64,000 nucleotides of DNA from Hemerocallis citrina (Eukaryota > Streptophyta > Magnoliopsida > Asparagales > Asphodelaceae): positions 178,035,744 to 178,099,743 of the forward strand of contig CM030363.1 of assembly GCA_017893485.1 (NCBI GenBank), in the 5' to 3' direction. Made by a program: the position numbers and the translations under genes. Under the pieces are notes generated by a model. That model worked only from the letters and a program-made list of their open reading frames with translations. It searched no databases and was not told the DNA's origin. Positions 1 through 9,841 of this stretch are shown here, one piece after another (position 1 is the stretch's first letter; each line of letters starts with the position of its first letter).

Positions 1-1520
1 ACCTGTTTCATACTTATAAACACAATTTTACATGTTCTGGCTGAACATGAATTATGTGTAGTTTGCTGTTTTGACTCCAGTTGTTACTACTTCTATGTAT
101 CTTATTTATATGCGCTAGAACCGGCAGGGAGTCTAGTTTCTATATTTTCTGACAGATCCAGATTTTCATTCTTGTAGCAACGGAAATCTCAGTTTTGGTG
201 CAACAACATCATGTTGTCCAGAATTGGAATTCTCGTTGTTCTTATTAATTTTAATTTGTTTTGACCCTCGATTATGCCTTCTAACTATCTTAAACTTGTT
301 CCATGTTCTTGATCATGTTTACTTTCCCTGTTTCGCACACTCTCATGCTTGTCTTGATAATAATAATAAATAACAAGTCGGGGTTTAAGGAAAGACCATA
401 GTAGTGGACAATATAGGTAAGTATACTCGGAAGGGGGCCCGTATTTTCCACTTGATACTTGTCTCATGAACTAGTTATATTATTATTCGATTCATGAAAT
501 CGTTACTATTGATTCATGAACTATTATATTATTACTCGATTCATGGACTTGTTATTACTTAATTCATGAACTAGTATATTATTTGATTCATGATCTGTCA
601 TGTTATTACTTGACACATTAACTAGTTATATGATTACCTAATTCATGAACATGCTTGCTTGATACTTGATGCCTGAGTACACCGCCCTATAAAATCCACC
701 ACTATGTCTAAACGTAACTGCTTGTATGTAGCAACCATGTTTTAAATAGATGGGATGCTGAAGAGCTACCCAGATAGAATTAAACATTAGACTTAAGAAT
801 AACTTGTCACATGTACACACTTAATACCCTACTTGATACTTGTTACTTGAAACTTGTATGTGATACTTGTTACTTGATGCTTGATACAACTACATGCTCA
901 CTTATTACTTGTTCCTGCTACTTATATTTGTTACCCGTTCCAGTTACTTGATTTGTCTTACTTGCTAGCTAGTCTCTTGAATTTCACTACTTGTTGCATC
1001 CTTGTCAACCATGTTGTATACCCTTGATTCCAAATTTTATTTCATATTTTCTTGCACTTATTTTCATACCCTTGCTTGTACTACTTGCGGCCCTAGCTTG
1101 CACTAAGGGCGTTTGTCTTTGTTTCTCCATTTCTTCTACATGATAAATACAGACTTTGGAGACGAGTTGCCTGCTGGAGTTGGTGACCAAACCTTCTAGG
1201 CTTCGGTTGGGAAGGCTTGCTTCAGTTATCTTGTATTTGAGTTTATTTAATTTTGTTGTTACTTAAAACTTGTAACGGGCTTGTAGTCCCCAAGTTTTTA
1301 CTTTTAATCCAGATTTTTAATTTATTTGGGATATTTATATTTGTTTCAATGCTTTTCTGTTGATTAATAAATTATTCATGCATGCGTGGTTGAATATATT
1401 TTGCCATATTTCTTGTTATGATACTGAGTCAATCCTACATCTTATGAATGATGAAAATTATTCGCTGGGCTTTGTCGCGCATTCGTATTCCGTATTCCTT
1501 TTGGGAAGCGGGGCGTGACA
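1..1520 (-). mobile_element. Partial LTR of long-LTR family C (copy C1)
   Basis: The right end reads GGGCGTGACA, so on the minus strand the LTR starts TGTCACGCCCCG. The same start is seen at 12193 and, with one change, at 56059. Inside, at about 375-450, is a block (Pol II-like 'AAGACCATAGTAGTGGACAA' followed by a purine-rich GGGGGCCC stretch) that matches copies C2 (about 35230-35310) and C3 (about 57225-57300) in reverse orientation. Many short ACTTG(A/T)TAC-type units fill the rest. No gag or pol is seen. The left end lies outside the window, so this could be a solo LTR or one LTR of a full element. Confidence 0.75.
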
Positions 1521-2280
1521 CCAGTGAAAACACCCAAATTTTGTAGGTTCGTCCTTCAGCTTGGACTTCGAGCCACTCGCGACAAATGACTCAATTTCGC
1601 ATGCTCGTCCCTTGGCATGGACTTTGAGCCACTCGCGACAAATGCCTCAATTTCCCAGGCTTGTCCCTCGACATGGCATTTGAGCCACTCGCGAAAAGCT
1701 CCTAACTTTCGCATGGATCATCCATCAGCGGCTAGTCATTCGATCCCTTCACAGAAAAGGCACAACAAGTACCTAGGTTCGGCCAAACTGAACCCCCTTA
1801 GTTCAGTTCTCGTCTTGTTGTTCGAGTCCCTCACAAAGTGGCAAAACAAGTGCATAGGTTCGGCCAAGCCGGACCCCCCTCGGTTCGGTGCTCAGCATGT
1901 CGTCCTAGCTCCTCATAAAGGAGGCACGACAATTGCTTAGGTTCTGCTAAACCGACCCCCCTTCGGTTCGGCGCTCAGCTTGTCATTTGAACGCCTCACA
2001 GAATAGGCACAATAAGTGCCTAGACTCAGTGCTCAGCATGTCATCCGAGCCCTCACAGAAGAGGCACAACAAGTACCTAGGTTCGACCAATACCGAACTC
2101 CCCTATTTCGGTGCTCGGCTTGTCGTCCGAGGCCCTCGCAAGAGGCAAAAAATCTCTAAGGCTCGGCTCTCAGACTGTACTAAATATTTTTGTCTCTACA
2201 AGTCAAACCCCCCGGGGCCAGCCAACCAACTACAAGTAAGGCTTCGGTGAAACCTAATCATACTGGCTAAACATCACACT
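1521..2280. repeat. Degenerate tandem repeats, 3' internal region of Gypsy element F
   Basis: Diverged units of roughly 60-110 bp share phrases such as GGTTCGGC, CAAGTGCCTAGG and GGCACAACAAGT, with the pattern 'last base of LTR C1, then tandem repeats, then PPT and LTR'. Elements A and B have similar repeats between their antisense gene and 3' LTR, so this is read as the tail of another Gypsy element truncated or interrupted by C1. The short open frames here (for example 1617-1940) only reflect the repeats. Confidence 0.6.
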
Positions 2281-3300
2281 GGTCAAGCGGTTCGGCCACC
2301 AAAATAAAGGTCTTGGGTTCGAACCTGAGCCCCAACAATTATTTTATATTTTCTTCCACCAGAATGAGTTGGGAAGCTATATAAATGTGATCAAGATATT
2401 CAGATCAAACCAGCCGAATAGCACCATGGTTAAGTCATTCAATTGCCGAACCTGAGGTGCAAGGTTCGATTCCGAGCCCCTACACTTCAAAGAACTTTAT
2501 TTTTTCTCCACGCTCGACCAAGCCGAAACAACCCAGGGTCAGCACTTGACATGGACTTCGAGGCACTTAGGCATTAGGCACAACAGTAATCGCCAGATCT
2601 CCTAAAAAATCATGCACCCTAAATCGTTTATCCAGTCTCCTCAAAAAGCTCGCGACCTCGATCGCTCGTCGAATCTCCTTAGAAAGAGAGCCCCCGGGAG
2701 TGGGATAAAACAAACCCTCCAGAGCTCGGCCATGCCGAACCTCCCTGGGGTCGGCTCCCCTTTGGTTCGGCACTCGGCGCGTTAACGTAGCACCACATGA
2801 GTTCGATAACCTGCAAATTAGATGTGAACAAACAATATCAAACAAGCTGAAGCAGGTCCTTGGTTAGTCCGTTCGGTAGCTAAGTCCAAGGTTTGGGGTT
2901 CGAATCTGAGCCCCCACACTTGTGAGAATTATTTTTCCAAAAATGAAAGCCATTTAATCTAGAGCCTGCTACAGCAAAAGGGTCTTCGATATCATCACAT
3001 CGAACCAATCGTCTAGCCCATCCTTCGGTCTCCATATCAGAGGTTGTGGGTTCGATGTTGACATCCCACACTTGAGCAATTTTATTTTTTCTCCGAAGCC
3101 TAGCCACTGATTTATCTCAAAAGTCATCTCCGACCCGATCTGAGCTGATCCAAGCCAAACCAAAGCGAAGCCGACCAAGCCAAACAGCCCAGGGTTGGCC
3201 AAATCAAGCCCCACCCGGGTTTAGTTCAAATCGTGGACTTCGAGGTGCCTACAAATGCAGTGTATTACTGACTTCCAGATCTCCTCAAGATTCGTGCCCT
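2281..3300. repeat. Larger repeat block with tRNA T-arm-like motifs
   Basis: Four copies of a GGTTCGA-centred phrase followed by GAGCCCC or a related C-rich run lie at about 2315, 2463, 2896 and 3046. Each is followed by an ATTTTATTTTTT-like tract. The spacing is close to 147 bp or a multiple of it. A second shared phrase (GGACTTCGAGG...CCAGATCTCCT) occurs at about 2550-2605 and 3233-3288, so part of the block is a larger duplication. The motif resembles the B box of tRNA-derived repeats, but no complete tRNA cloverleaf was found. Confidence 0.5.
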
Positions 3301-3635
3301 CATTTGATCTTTTGATTACAATTCCCAAAAAAATATAAATTCAAATAAATCAATTAAAGTTTTCGAAAAAAGTTAAAATAATTAGAATAATTAATTTTAA
3401 AAAAGTTAAAATTAATTATAAATTCTGAAAAATTAATTAAAAATTCATAAAAATAATTACAATTTTGGAAAATTAATCAAAAGTTCGGGAAAAATTACTT
3501 TGAAGCTCTGAAAGATAGTTACTACCCTTAGAGGCTCCACAAACAAGATTCCAAACATCCCCAGAAGCTGTATATGCTCTCCTAATTGCTTAGAGAAAAC
3601 GAAATACTCCTCGAATGCTATTATATCCAACCTTC
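3301..3635. other. AT-rich non-coding segment before the PPT of element F
   Basis: This is AT-rich sequence with AAAATTAATT-type phrases and no open frame of note. Element A has a comparable AT-rich stretch at 26910-27060, also just before its 3' LTR, so it is probably element 3' untranslated sequence. Confidence 0.5.
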
Positions 3636-3651
3636 AAAAGTCGGGGGCTTA
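3636..3651 (+). promoter_or_regulatory. Polypurine tract of element F
   Basis: The sequence AAAAGTCGGGGGCTTA directly precedes a TGATGTGAG LTR start. Elements A (AGGAGTGGGGGGCTCG then TGATATGG) and B (minus strand, AGTGGGGGCTTA then TGATGTGGG) have the same arrangement. It would prime plus-strand DNA synthesis. Confidence 0.75.
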
Positions 3652-4167
3652 TGATGTGAGTAAAAATTACAGCTGATCGGGGTTGTACAATCTCAACTTG
3701 TATCTCAAAGGCTACAAGGGCAGTATAGTAATTTTAAGTCGGTAGCAGGCATGCTAGAAGAACATGGGCCTCCTCCAGGCCCCTCAACTCATCCAGATAA
3801 GCAATCAGAGCTTGCTTACAACCTAACAAAGGGGGATTTCCAGCTAACCACAACTGTTAGTCAAATCTCCCCAAATATGGGATTGAACAACTGATTTCTC
3901 AATTACAGATTCTTTCCTATCTGGATCATCCTCCAAAGTCTATAAATACTTCTCCCTCCCCACCATTAAGAGGTAATCAAGACTTTGCTACTAAACTCTA
4001 GTTCTCATTTTCTGGTTACAGACTTGATCGTCAGAGGACCTGTCGGTTGAGAAAACTTACGGTGTTCCAGGCCTTTTATTGGTTTTCGATAGCTAGCAAC
4101 CACCATCAGGTCCAAAAATTCATTGAAATACTAGTCTCTCATCCATATCCGATCGATGGCTGCGATC

Positions 4168-4268
4168 TGTAACGCCCCAGCCCGAAACAGCGATTTTTCT
4201 AACAACTGCCCACTACAGCCTTGCCTCATAAAATGTGCTATAGCTGATTGGAGACCTCTAATCCCAGG

Positions 4269-4320
<52 letters not shown>

Positions 4321-4625
4321 CAATTAATACAATTCTTCCCAATATGGGACAAACTTCCCACATCTCCTACTTTTGGCCACGTCACCTGAAAGACACATTA
4401 GCCGCAACATTTACTGTTCTCTCTCCTGGGTGGGCCCCACACACCCCCTACCACATACAAGTGGCAGGCACAGCATGCTGTCCTTCACATGGACAAACAA
4501 CCCCCCCCCCCATGGGGGCCCCACATCCATGTAATTTCCATACACTACTCCTATAGAAATCTTTATAGGACACATCTCCAATTAATTATTTATATATATA
4601 TACATTCTTAACATGGGGTGTTACA
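4168..4625 (-). repeat. 3' LTR of the TRIM
   Basis: It begins TGTAACGCCCC and ends GTTACA on the plus strand. It aligns along its length with 4856-5281 and is 32 bp longer, mostly because of an expanded (TA)n run at 4273-4318. Confidence 0.9.
4273..4318. repeat. (TA)n microsatellite
   Basis: An uninterrupted TA run of about 23 units lies inside the TRIM 3' LTR. The partner LTR has only a short TATACATATA at the same place, so the run expanded after insertion. Confidence 0.95.
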
Positions 4626-4638
4626 CCCTCCCCCCCTA
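4626..4638 (-). promoter_or_regulatory. Polypurine tract of the TRIM
   Basis: CCCTCCCCCCCTA on the plus strand (TAGGGGGGGAGGG on the minus strand) abuts the 3' LTR. This is the expected place and composition for a PPT. Confidence 0.85.
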
Positions 4639-4841
4639 AGAATTCAGCATCCTCGCTGAAGCCGGTACATGCAACATAGCGCAGGATCTTCTTTCTAGCT
4701 GTGTGGAATGACGTACCCTGATTCTGCGAGTTGTCCAGTCCCCTAGCCCACCTCGGTGGATTTACCGAGCGATCTGACCCAATCTCGCTCCCTCTCAGGA
4801 ATACCCTGCCATTCTGTACCCACACCCGGCGTCGAAAGTCG

Positions 4842-4853
4842 GCTCTGATACCA
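4842..4853 (-). promoter_or_regulatory. Primer-binding site of the TRIM (initiator-Met type)
   Basis: On the minus strand it reads TGGTATCAGAGC, two bases after the 5' LTR end. This is the common plant retrotransposon PBS complementary to the 3' end of initiator methionine tRNA. Confidence 0.9.
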
Positions 4854-4855
4854 TT

Positions 4856-5281
4856 TGTAACGCCCCGGCCTGAAACAATGATTTTTCGAACAACTGCCCA
4901 CCACAGGCTTGCCTAATAAAAGGTGCTATAGTTGATTGGTGACCTCTAATCCCAGGAAATTATATACATATACCCAATTAATCACAATTCTTCCCGATAT
5001 GGGACAAACTTCCCACATCTTCTACTCTTGGCACTTTCACCCGAGAGACACAGCAGCCGCAACATTTACTGTTCTCTCTCCTGGGCGGGTCCCTACACAC
5101 CCCCTGCCACATACAAGTGGCAGGCAAAGCATGCTGCCCTTCACGTGGACAAACACCCCCCCCCCCCATGGGGGCCCCACATCCATATAATTTCCATACA
5201 CTACTTCTATAGAAATCTCTATAGGACACATCTCCAATTAATTTTCTATATATATATACATTCTTAACACGGGGTGTTACA
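4856..5281 (-). repeat. 5' LTR of the TRIM
   Basis: It is bounded by TGTAACGCCCC and GGGGTGTTACA on the plus strand, is followed directly by the TSD copy CGATC, and aligns with 4168-4625. Confidence 0.9.
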
Positions 5282-5348
5282 CGATCTGGGCTTTCCACAT
5301 AAATATAAGAACTCATCATCTGCTACTCCCACACAAAAAAATATAGCA

Positions 5349-5689
5349 TTAGATGTGCATACAGGTTTGCGTTCAAGCTGGCGAAAAAGGGAAACAAAGC
5401 TCTACATGTGCATGTTTTTTGAAGAAAATCTTATAAATGCCATAAATATGGGTCTATAGTCCTGGATGCATCAAAATTTCAGAAAATCATGTAGGATTAA
5501 TTTTATCTTCGACCGTCTTTCAACATCATCCAGTGACCAACAGGTTTGGTTCATTCAACGTCCTATAAATCCTAGTAAATCTCAATATTTATGTGCCAAG
5601 TCTCACAAATTTGTGCTTGTATCTATTTCTGCAGGTAACTCCGTTATTGCCTATCCCAAGTTAGGAATCTGGCCACAAACCGTATAAGG
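5349..5689. other. Unassigned non-coding stretch left of the LINE
   Basis: I see no gene here. The short open frames (5274-5459, 5466-5687) have no recognisable domain. The stretch may be old flanking DNA or the poorly conserved 5' leader of the LINE. Confidence 0.4.
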
Positions 5690-5924
5690 AGGAGGGTTGC
5701 GTTAGGTAGTTGACAGCCAGTATAAAACTTCGTCAAATTCTATGAACATGAATTTTAAAAATATACAAGCAAATGCTAGGGCATTCCCTGGAATCGGTGT
5801 GTTGTGTCTGCTTCTGGGTGCTTCAAAAAATGTGCAAGGGGCGTCGCATCGGTGCCCGGGTGCGGTGAAAAATGGGCAAGGGTTCCTGCACCAATCTGGA
5901 CCTATGTGGGTAAATAAGCTAGTC

Positions 5925-6400
5925 GAAGAAAATAGGCTTAGGTTAGAGACTTGAGATAAAGGAATATTGATAGAAAAATGCATAGAACTAGTACATATCA
6001 TGATTAGAAGGAATATTAATATGACTTGCTTACAAGAAACAAAGTGGGTAGGGATGAAAACTATAGAAATGGATTGTTTTAAATTATATTATACATGTAA
6101 AATTAGAAATAGAAATAGAGTAGGAATTTTTAGTAGATAAGAAATTCATAGGAGATTTAGTAAGTGTTAATAGGAAAGGAGATAGAATAATACAAATTAA
6201 ACTTGTATTAGGGGAAAACATAATTAATATCATTAGTGCTTATGTACCCGAAGTAGGATTAGATGCACGAGCTCAAAATAAATTTTGGGAAGATATGGAT
6301 GAGATAATTTGAGGAGTACCCTTAGGTGAAAAATTATTTATAGGAGGAAATTTCAATAGACATGTAGGAGAAGATAACATGGAATATGAAAGGTTGCATG
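5925..6400 (+). pseudogene. LINE apurinic-type endonuclease (decayed)
   Basis: In an RTE LINE this domain nicks the target DNA to start target-primed reverse transcription. Recognisable pieces in order are RLRLET (about 5937-5954), where the usual following Trp codon reads TGA, then CLQETKW (6027-6047) with the catalytic Glu, then a DKKFIGDLVSVNRKG stretch, then IISAYVPEVG (about 6230), and lastly a GGNFNRHVG segment at about 6343. There the usual catalytic Asp of GGDFN is Asn (6349-6351). A frame change near 6120 and stops such as TGA at 6310-6312 break the frame. It is clearly a dead gene. The domain identity is confident from motif order. Confidence 0.8.
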
Positions 6401-7446
6401 GAGGACATGGAATTTGAAATAAATGATGGTGGAGAGACTATGAGATTTTGCAGCTTCATATGTTCTTATACATGCTAATACTTATTGTAGAAGAGAGATG
6501 AATATTTGATAACCTTTAAAAGTGGGGGTAAATAAGAGCCGAATTAATTTTTTTCATTGCTAGAAAGGTGGATCGTTTGACATAGAAAGATTGTAAAATT
6601 ATATCGGGGGAGTGTTTAACGTCACAACATAGACTAATGGTTCTAGATGTTAAAATTAGGAAACACATATGTGCGAGGAATTAGACTAGGAACCCAAGTT
6701 AGGTGGTGGAACTTGAAGGGAAAGAACTAGAGGCTTTTAAAGATAAAGTCCTTAAAAGAGCGACATGAAATTGGAAAGGGGAGACAAATATGATGTGAAC
6801 TAAAATGGCTACGTGCATAAGAGAAATATAAAAGGAGGTACTTGGAGAATTTAAAGGTAAAGGGCTGCAAACTAAAGAAATATGGTGATGACAAGAAAAG
6901 TCGAAAATATTGTGAGAAAAAAGATCAGCTTTTAAAATATGGCAAAAGAGTAGACATGAAGAGGATTTGGAGAGATATAAGACCATTAGAAAAGAAGTTA
7001 AGAAAGTGGTAAGAGATGCAAAAGGAAAAACTTATGCTCATTATACACAAAACTAGGAACAAAAGAAAAAGAAAATAACATCTATAAGTTTGCTAAACAA
7101 AAGGATAGGAAAACAAAAGATTTAGATACAATTAGGTGTATTAAGAGCAAGGATTCAAGAGTTTTAGTAAAAGATGAGGAAATTAAGGAAAAATTGCGAA
7201 ATTATTTTGAGAAGTTATTAAATGAAAAGGTTGTGGGCAACTTAAATGTAGAGGACTCGAGGGAGAGTCGAGAGCATATGTTTTTCCGTAAAATCAGGAC
7301 CTTAAAGGTTCGGAATGCTTTAGGAAGGATGAAAAATAGGAAATGTTTTAGGACCAGATATTATACCCATTGATGTCTGTAAGTATCTTGGGAATGTAAG
7401 AGTGTGTTGACTAACAAGATTGTTTAATATGATTTAAGGACTAAGA
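6401..7446 (+). pseudogene. LINE linker region between endonuclease and RT (decayed)
   Basis: This A-rich, broken coding sequence lies between the two enzyme domains. Lysine-rich pieces such as KEVKKVVRDAKGK (about 6990-7030) and a GRMKNRK stretch (about 7325) are of the kind found in the RTE linker before RT. Multiple stops and frame changes are present. The minus-strand frame at 6699-6986 is only its shadow. Confidence 0.55.
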
Positions 7447-7812
7447 AGATGCCCAATGAATCGAATGAAGAGTATTTTAGTACCTATATATAAAAATAAA
7501 GAAAATATATAAAGTTGCTTCAACTACCAAGGGATTAAATTAATGAGTCATACGATAAAAATATGGGAGAAAGTGATCGAACATAGACTGAGACTAGAAA
7601 CTACAGCGTCTGAGATTCACTTTAGATTTATGCCTGGGAGGTTAACAACTGAAATAATTTATGTACTGAGGAGACTTATGGAAAAATATACGTAGAACAA
7701 GAAAGATCTACATATGGTGTTTACAGATCTAGAAAAAGCATATGATAAAGTTCCTAGGACATTAAATAATAAAAGAAAAACTATTCGGTATATTGAAGTA
7801 ATTAAGGATATG
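7447..7812 (+). pseudogene. LINE reverse transcriptase, first half
   Basis: RT copies element RNA at the nicked target. Pieces in order are an LVPIYKNK segment (about 7475), a CFNYQGIKLMSHT region (about 7515), a FMPGR segment (about 7630), LRRLMEKY (about 7668), and HMVFTDLEKAYDKVPR (about 7711-7758). The last holds the first catalytic Asp (7726-7728). Stops and small frame changes occur throughout. The gene is cut after VIKDM at 7812; the second catalytic motif, FADD, is 46 kb away at about 54217. Domain identity is confident, function is lost. Confidence 0.85.
7808..7812. repeat. Left TSD of Gypsy element B
   Basis: ATATG occurs here and again at 54048-54052, directly outside the two B LTRs. 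Confidence 0.9.
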
Positions 7813-8275
7813 TGATGCTGCTTGTTTTCAGTGCGGGAGCAACATGTGTGAGTTCTTGAAATTTGTAATGTAGAAGGGATGGGTCTCGACCACGGCTCGA
7901 GTCTGTTCTTGGAGGTTGGCTCAGAAGAGCAGCTAGTGCTCGGACGACTGGGGTACTTGCAAAAGGCCTTGGAACACCAGGGGAAAATCCCGGTGACAGG
8001 CCCTACAACAATCTAGTTAGTCAATAGAAAAGAGACTGGGCAGCTCGGGTTCAGGTGGAGAATTTGAGATTACCTTTTCTAGTGAGGAGGGGGCCTGGTA
8101 TTTATAGGCAGAGGCAAACAGGTATCTAACTCTAATGGGCCGAGTTAGACCTATTTGTCTGTGGGCCTGAAGTGGTAGAAGGCCCGTTGGACCTGTTGAC
8201 CTGATGATCTGGGATGAGCAAAATCCGAGGAGATCTGACAGCCCTGATTCGGTCACGTGATCTATACCCACATCA
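7813..8275 (-). repeat. 3' LTR of element B
   Basis: On the minus strand it runs from TGATGTGGG at 8275 to CA at 7813. It aligns with 53692-54047 except for an extra block of about 107 bp (about 7881-7987), absent from the partner. A TATA-like box (CCTATAAATACC on the minus strand) lies at 8097-8108. Confidence 0.9.
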
Positions 8276-8292
8276 TAAGCCCCCACTTCTGG
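8276..8292 (-). promoter_or_regulatory. Polypurine tract of element B
   Basis: Minus strand CCAGAAGTGGGGGCTTA abuts the 3' LTR start TGATGTGGG. It matches the PPT form of elements A and F. Confidence 0.85.
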
Positions 8293-8439
8293 AGGGTTGT
8301 GTGCACCAGCTGTCGATGAGTAGTTTGTTCTTGTGAGAAGAGCAGAGGGGAGTGTGTTTCAAAGATGAGATGGTGAGCTCCTGAGAACAGTGTTTGGGGT
8401 CGGCACCGAGCTGAGCATGGTATATGGCCTGATCTAAGT

Positions 8440-9090
8440 CTATGCCGAGCGTCGAGCCAGGAGGGCCGATGCCGAGCATGCTGAGCGAGGTGCTTTTTGA
8501 GAGGAAGCTGTGGCACTACTCGAGGTACGTGCCTAAGTGCCGAGCTTGGGGTCGGTGCCGAGCACCTCGATGGAGGCATTTTCTAAGAGAAAGCTATGAC
8601 TGCTGCTCGAGGTACATGCCGAGCCACGAGCATGGGGTCGGTGCCGAGCGCCTCGATTGAGGCATCTTCTGAGAGAAAGCTGTGGCGCAGCTCGAGGTAC
8701 ATGCCGAGCTCCGAGCTTGGGGTCGGTGCCTGAGCGCCTCGATGGAGGCATCATCTGAGAGAAAGTTGTGGCGCAACTCGAGGTACATGCCGAGCCCCAA
8801 GCTTGCGGTCGGTACCGAGAGCCTCGATGGAGGCATTTTCTGAAAGAAAGTTGTGGCACTGCTCGAGGTACGTGCTGAGCTCCGAGCTTGGTGCCTGTGC
8901 CGAGCGCCTCGATGTGGGCATCTTCTGAGAGAAAGTTGTGGCACTATCGAGGTACATGCCGAGCTCCGAGCGCGAGGTCGGTACCGAGAACCTCGATGGA
9001 GGCATCTTCTAAGAGAAAGTTGTGACGCTGCTCGAGGTACGTACCGAGCTTCGAGCTTGGGTCGGTACCGATGGAGGCTACTGGCTACCT
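8440..9090. repeat. Tandem array, period about 85 bp, element B
   Basis: About six units share CTCGAGGTACRTGCCGAG, GGTCGGTGCCGAGCGCCTCGATGG cores and GAGAGAAAG phrases, recurring at about 8571, 8656, 8742, 8829, 8914 and 8998. The overlapping open frames on both strands are by-products of the repeat. The array lies between the antisense gene promoter and the 3' LTR. Confidence 0.9.
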
Positions 9091-9480
9091 GCTCGAGATT
9101 AATACCGAGCGTTGAGCAAGGTGGCCTTGCTTAGAGGTGCTTTTGTGGAAGTACTCGGTGCCTGCTCGAGATTAATACCGAGCGTCGAGCCAGGTGGCCT
9201 TTCTTAGAGACACTTTTGTGGAAGTACTGGGTGCCTGCTCAAAATTAATGTCGAGCATCGAGCCAGGTGGCCTTGCTTAGAGACACTTTTGTGGAAGTAC
9301 TGGGTGCCTGCTCGAGATTAATGCCGAGCATCGATCCAGATGGCCGAGACACTTTTGTGGAAATGCTGGAAGCCTGCTCGAGGTTAATGCCGAGCGTTGA
9401 GCCAGGTGGCCTTTCTTAGAGGCACTTTTTGGAAATGCTGGAAGCTGCTCGAGATTAATGTCGAGCGTCGAGCAAGGTGA
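9091..9480. repeat. Second tandem array, period about 70-80 bp, element B
   Basis: About five units share CTCGAGATTAATRCCGAGCG, AGGTGGCCTT and ACTTTTGTGGAARTRCTG phrases. The array follows the 85-bp array directly and ends about 210 bp before the TATA-like box of the antisense gene. Confidence 0.85.
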
Positions 9481-9692
9481 CCTTCGTGACTGGACAAAAC
9501 CTCATTTCTGTGTTTGGCGTGTCCGAAGTGCATGCCGAGGTTCGAGCATTTTGGACTTGGAGAGAAATTGATCTTGCGGAGAAATTGCACCGTATGCGGG
9601 CCACTCCTGCAGTGACACATGTAATGATGACGTCATGTTTGAGGATTTCGAGGAGTCGCAGGATTTGTGAAAATCGAGGAGTTGCTGGATTC

Positions 9693-9701
9693 ACTATATA
9701 T
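9693..9701 (+). promoter_or_regulatory. TATA-like box of the antisense gene in B
   Basis: CTATATAT is followed by a CCCCCACCCC run. The antisense gene of A has TTATAAGC followed by a CCCCCACCCCC run at the same relative place. The distance to the ATG at 9842 is about 145 bp. Confidence 0.6.
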
Positions 9702-9841
9702 CCCCCACCCCTCTCCACATTTTTCACCTTTGCTCTCTTTCTCTAAGTCCCCTAAGTTTTCTCTCTAGCACAGCTCAGTCACCGGCGGTGATCTTTTTCG
9801 GCAAACTTCTCGGCACTTTCAAACAGGTTAGTTTTTTCATT

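Larger units (their letters stand above)
4168..5281 (-). mobile_element. TRIM-like miniature LTR retrotransposon
   Basis: Two direct LTRs (4168-4625 and 4856-5281) flank a 230-bp non-coding core. The 5-bp TSD is perfect: CGATC at 4163-4167 and 5282-5286. On the minus strand the order is 5' LTR (4856-5281), a 2-bp spacer, a PBS, the core, a PPT and the 3' LTR (4168-4625). At 1114 bp with no coding capacity it fits a TRIM (terminal-repeat retrotransposon in miniature), which must be moved by enzymes of another element. The LTR ends are near-inverted (TGTAACGCCCC and GGGGTGTTACA), as in the larger families D and E here, which suggests it derives from such an element. Confidence 0.9.
3652..5348 (+). 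mobile_element. 3' LTR of Gypsy element F, split by a TRIM
   Basis: The LTR begins TGATGTGAG after the PPT and carries a TATA box at 3941-3948 (TATAAATA), followed by the phrase AAGAGGTAATCA. Element A has a matching phrase, ACAAGGTAATCA, just after its LTR TATA box. The TRIM at 4168-5281 interrupts it. After the TRIM, a TTTCCAC...CTCCCACAC stretch resembles the end of A's LTR, and I place the end at ATATAGCA (5348). Without the TRIM and one TSD copy the LTR is about 577 bp, close to A's 620 bp. The right end is an inference; no TSD could be tested because the 5' side of F is missing. Confidence 0.6.
5690..7812 (+). mobile_element. RTE-type LINE, 5' part
   Basis: This non-LTR retrotransposon is cut at 7812 by Gypsy element B and resumes at 54048. 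The 5' part carries endonuclease remains and the first half of the reverse transcriptase (RT). The frame leaves at '..VIKDM' before 7812 and resumes with the same residues at 54048, because the TSD ATATG is duplicated. The protein order and the TTG-repeat tail at the far end fit plant RTE LINEs. The start is approximate because RTE 5' ends are poorly conserved. Confidence 0.85.

Noticed and set aside
2440..2485. Possible tRNA gene around a GGTTCGATTCC motif
   Set aside because: No acceptor stem, D arm or anticodon arm pairing could be found around the T-arm-like sequence.
3952..4167. Possible host gene promoter after the TATA box at 3941
   Set aside because: The TATA box sits in the LTR of element F at the same relative place as in element A, and no open frame follows.
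4248..4556. Open frames with Tyr-Ile repeats over the (TA)n run
   Set aside because: They are produced by the microsatellite in the TRIM LTR; no protein family features.
8533..9134. Several overlapping 70-120 aa frames on both strands
   Set aside because: The protein repeats mirror the 85-bp tandem array; this is repeat DNA without stops, not a gene.
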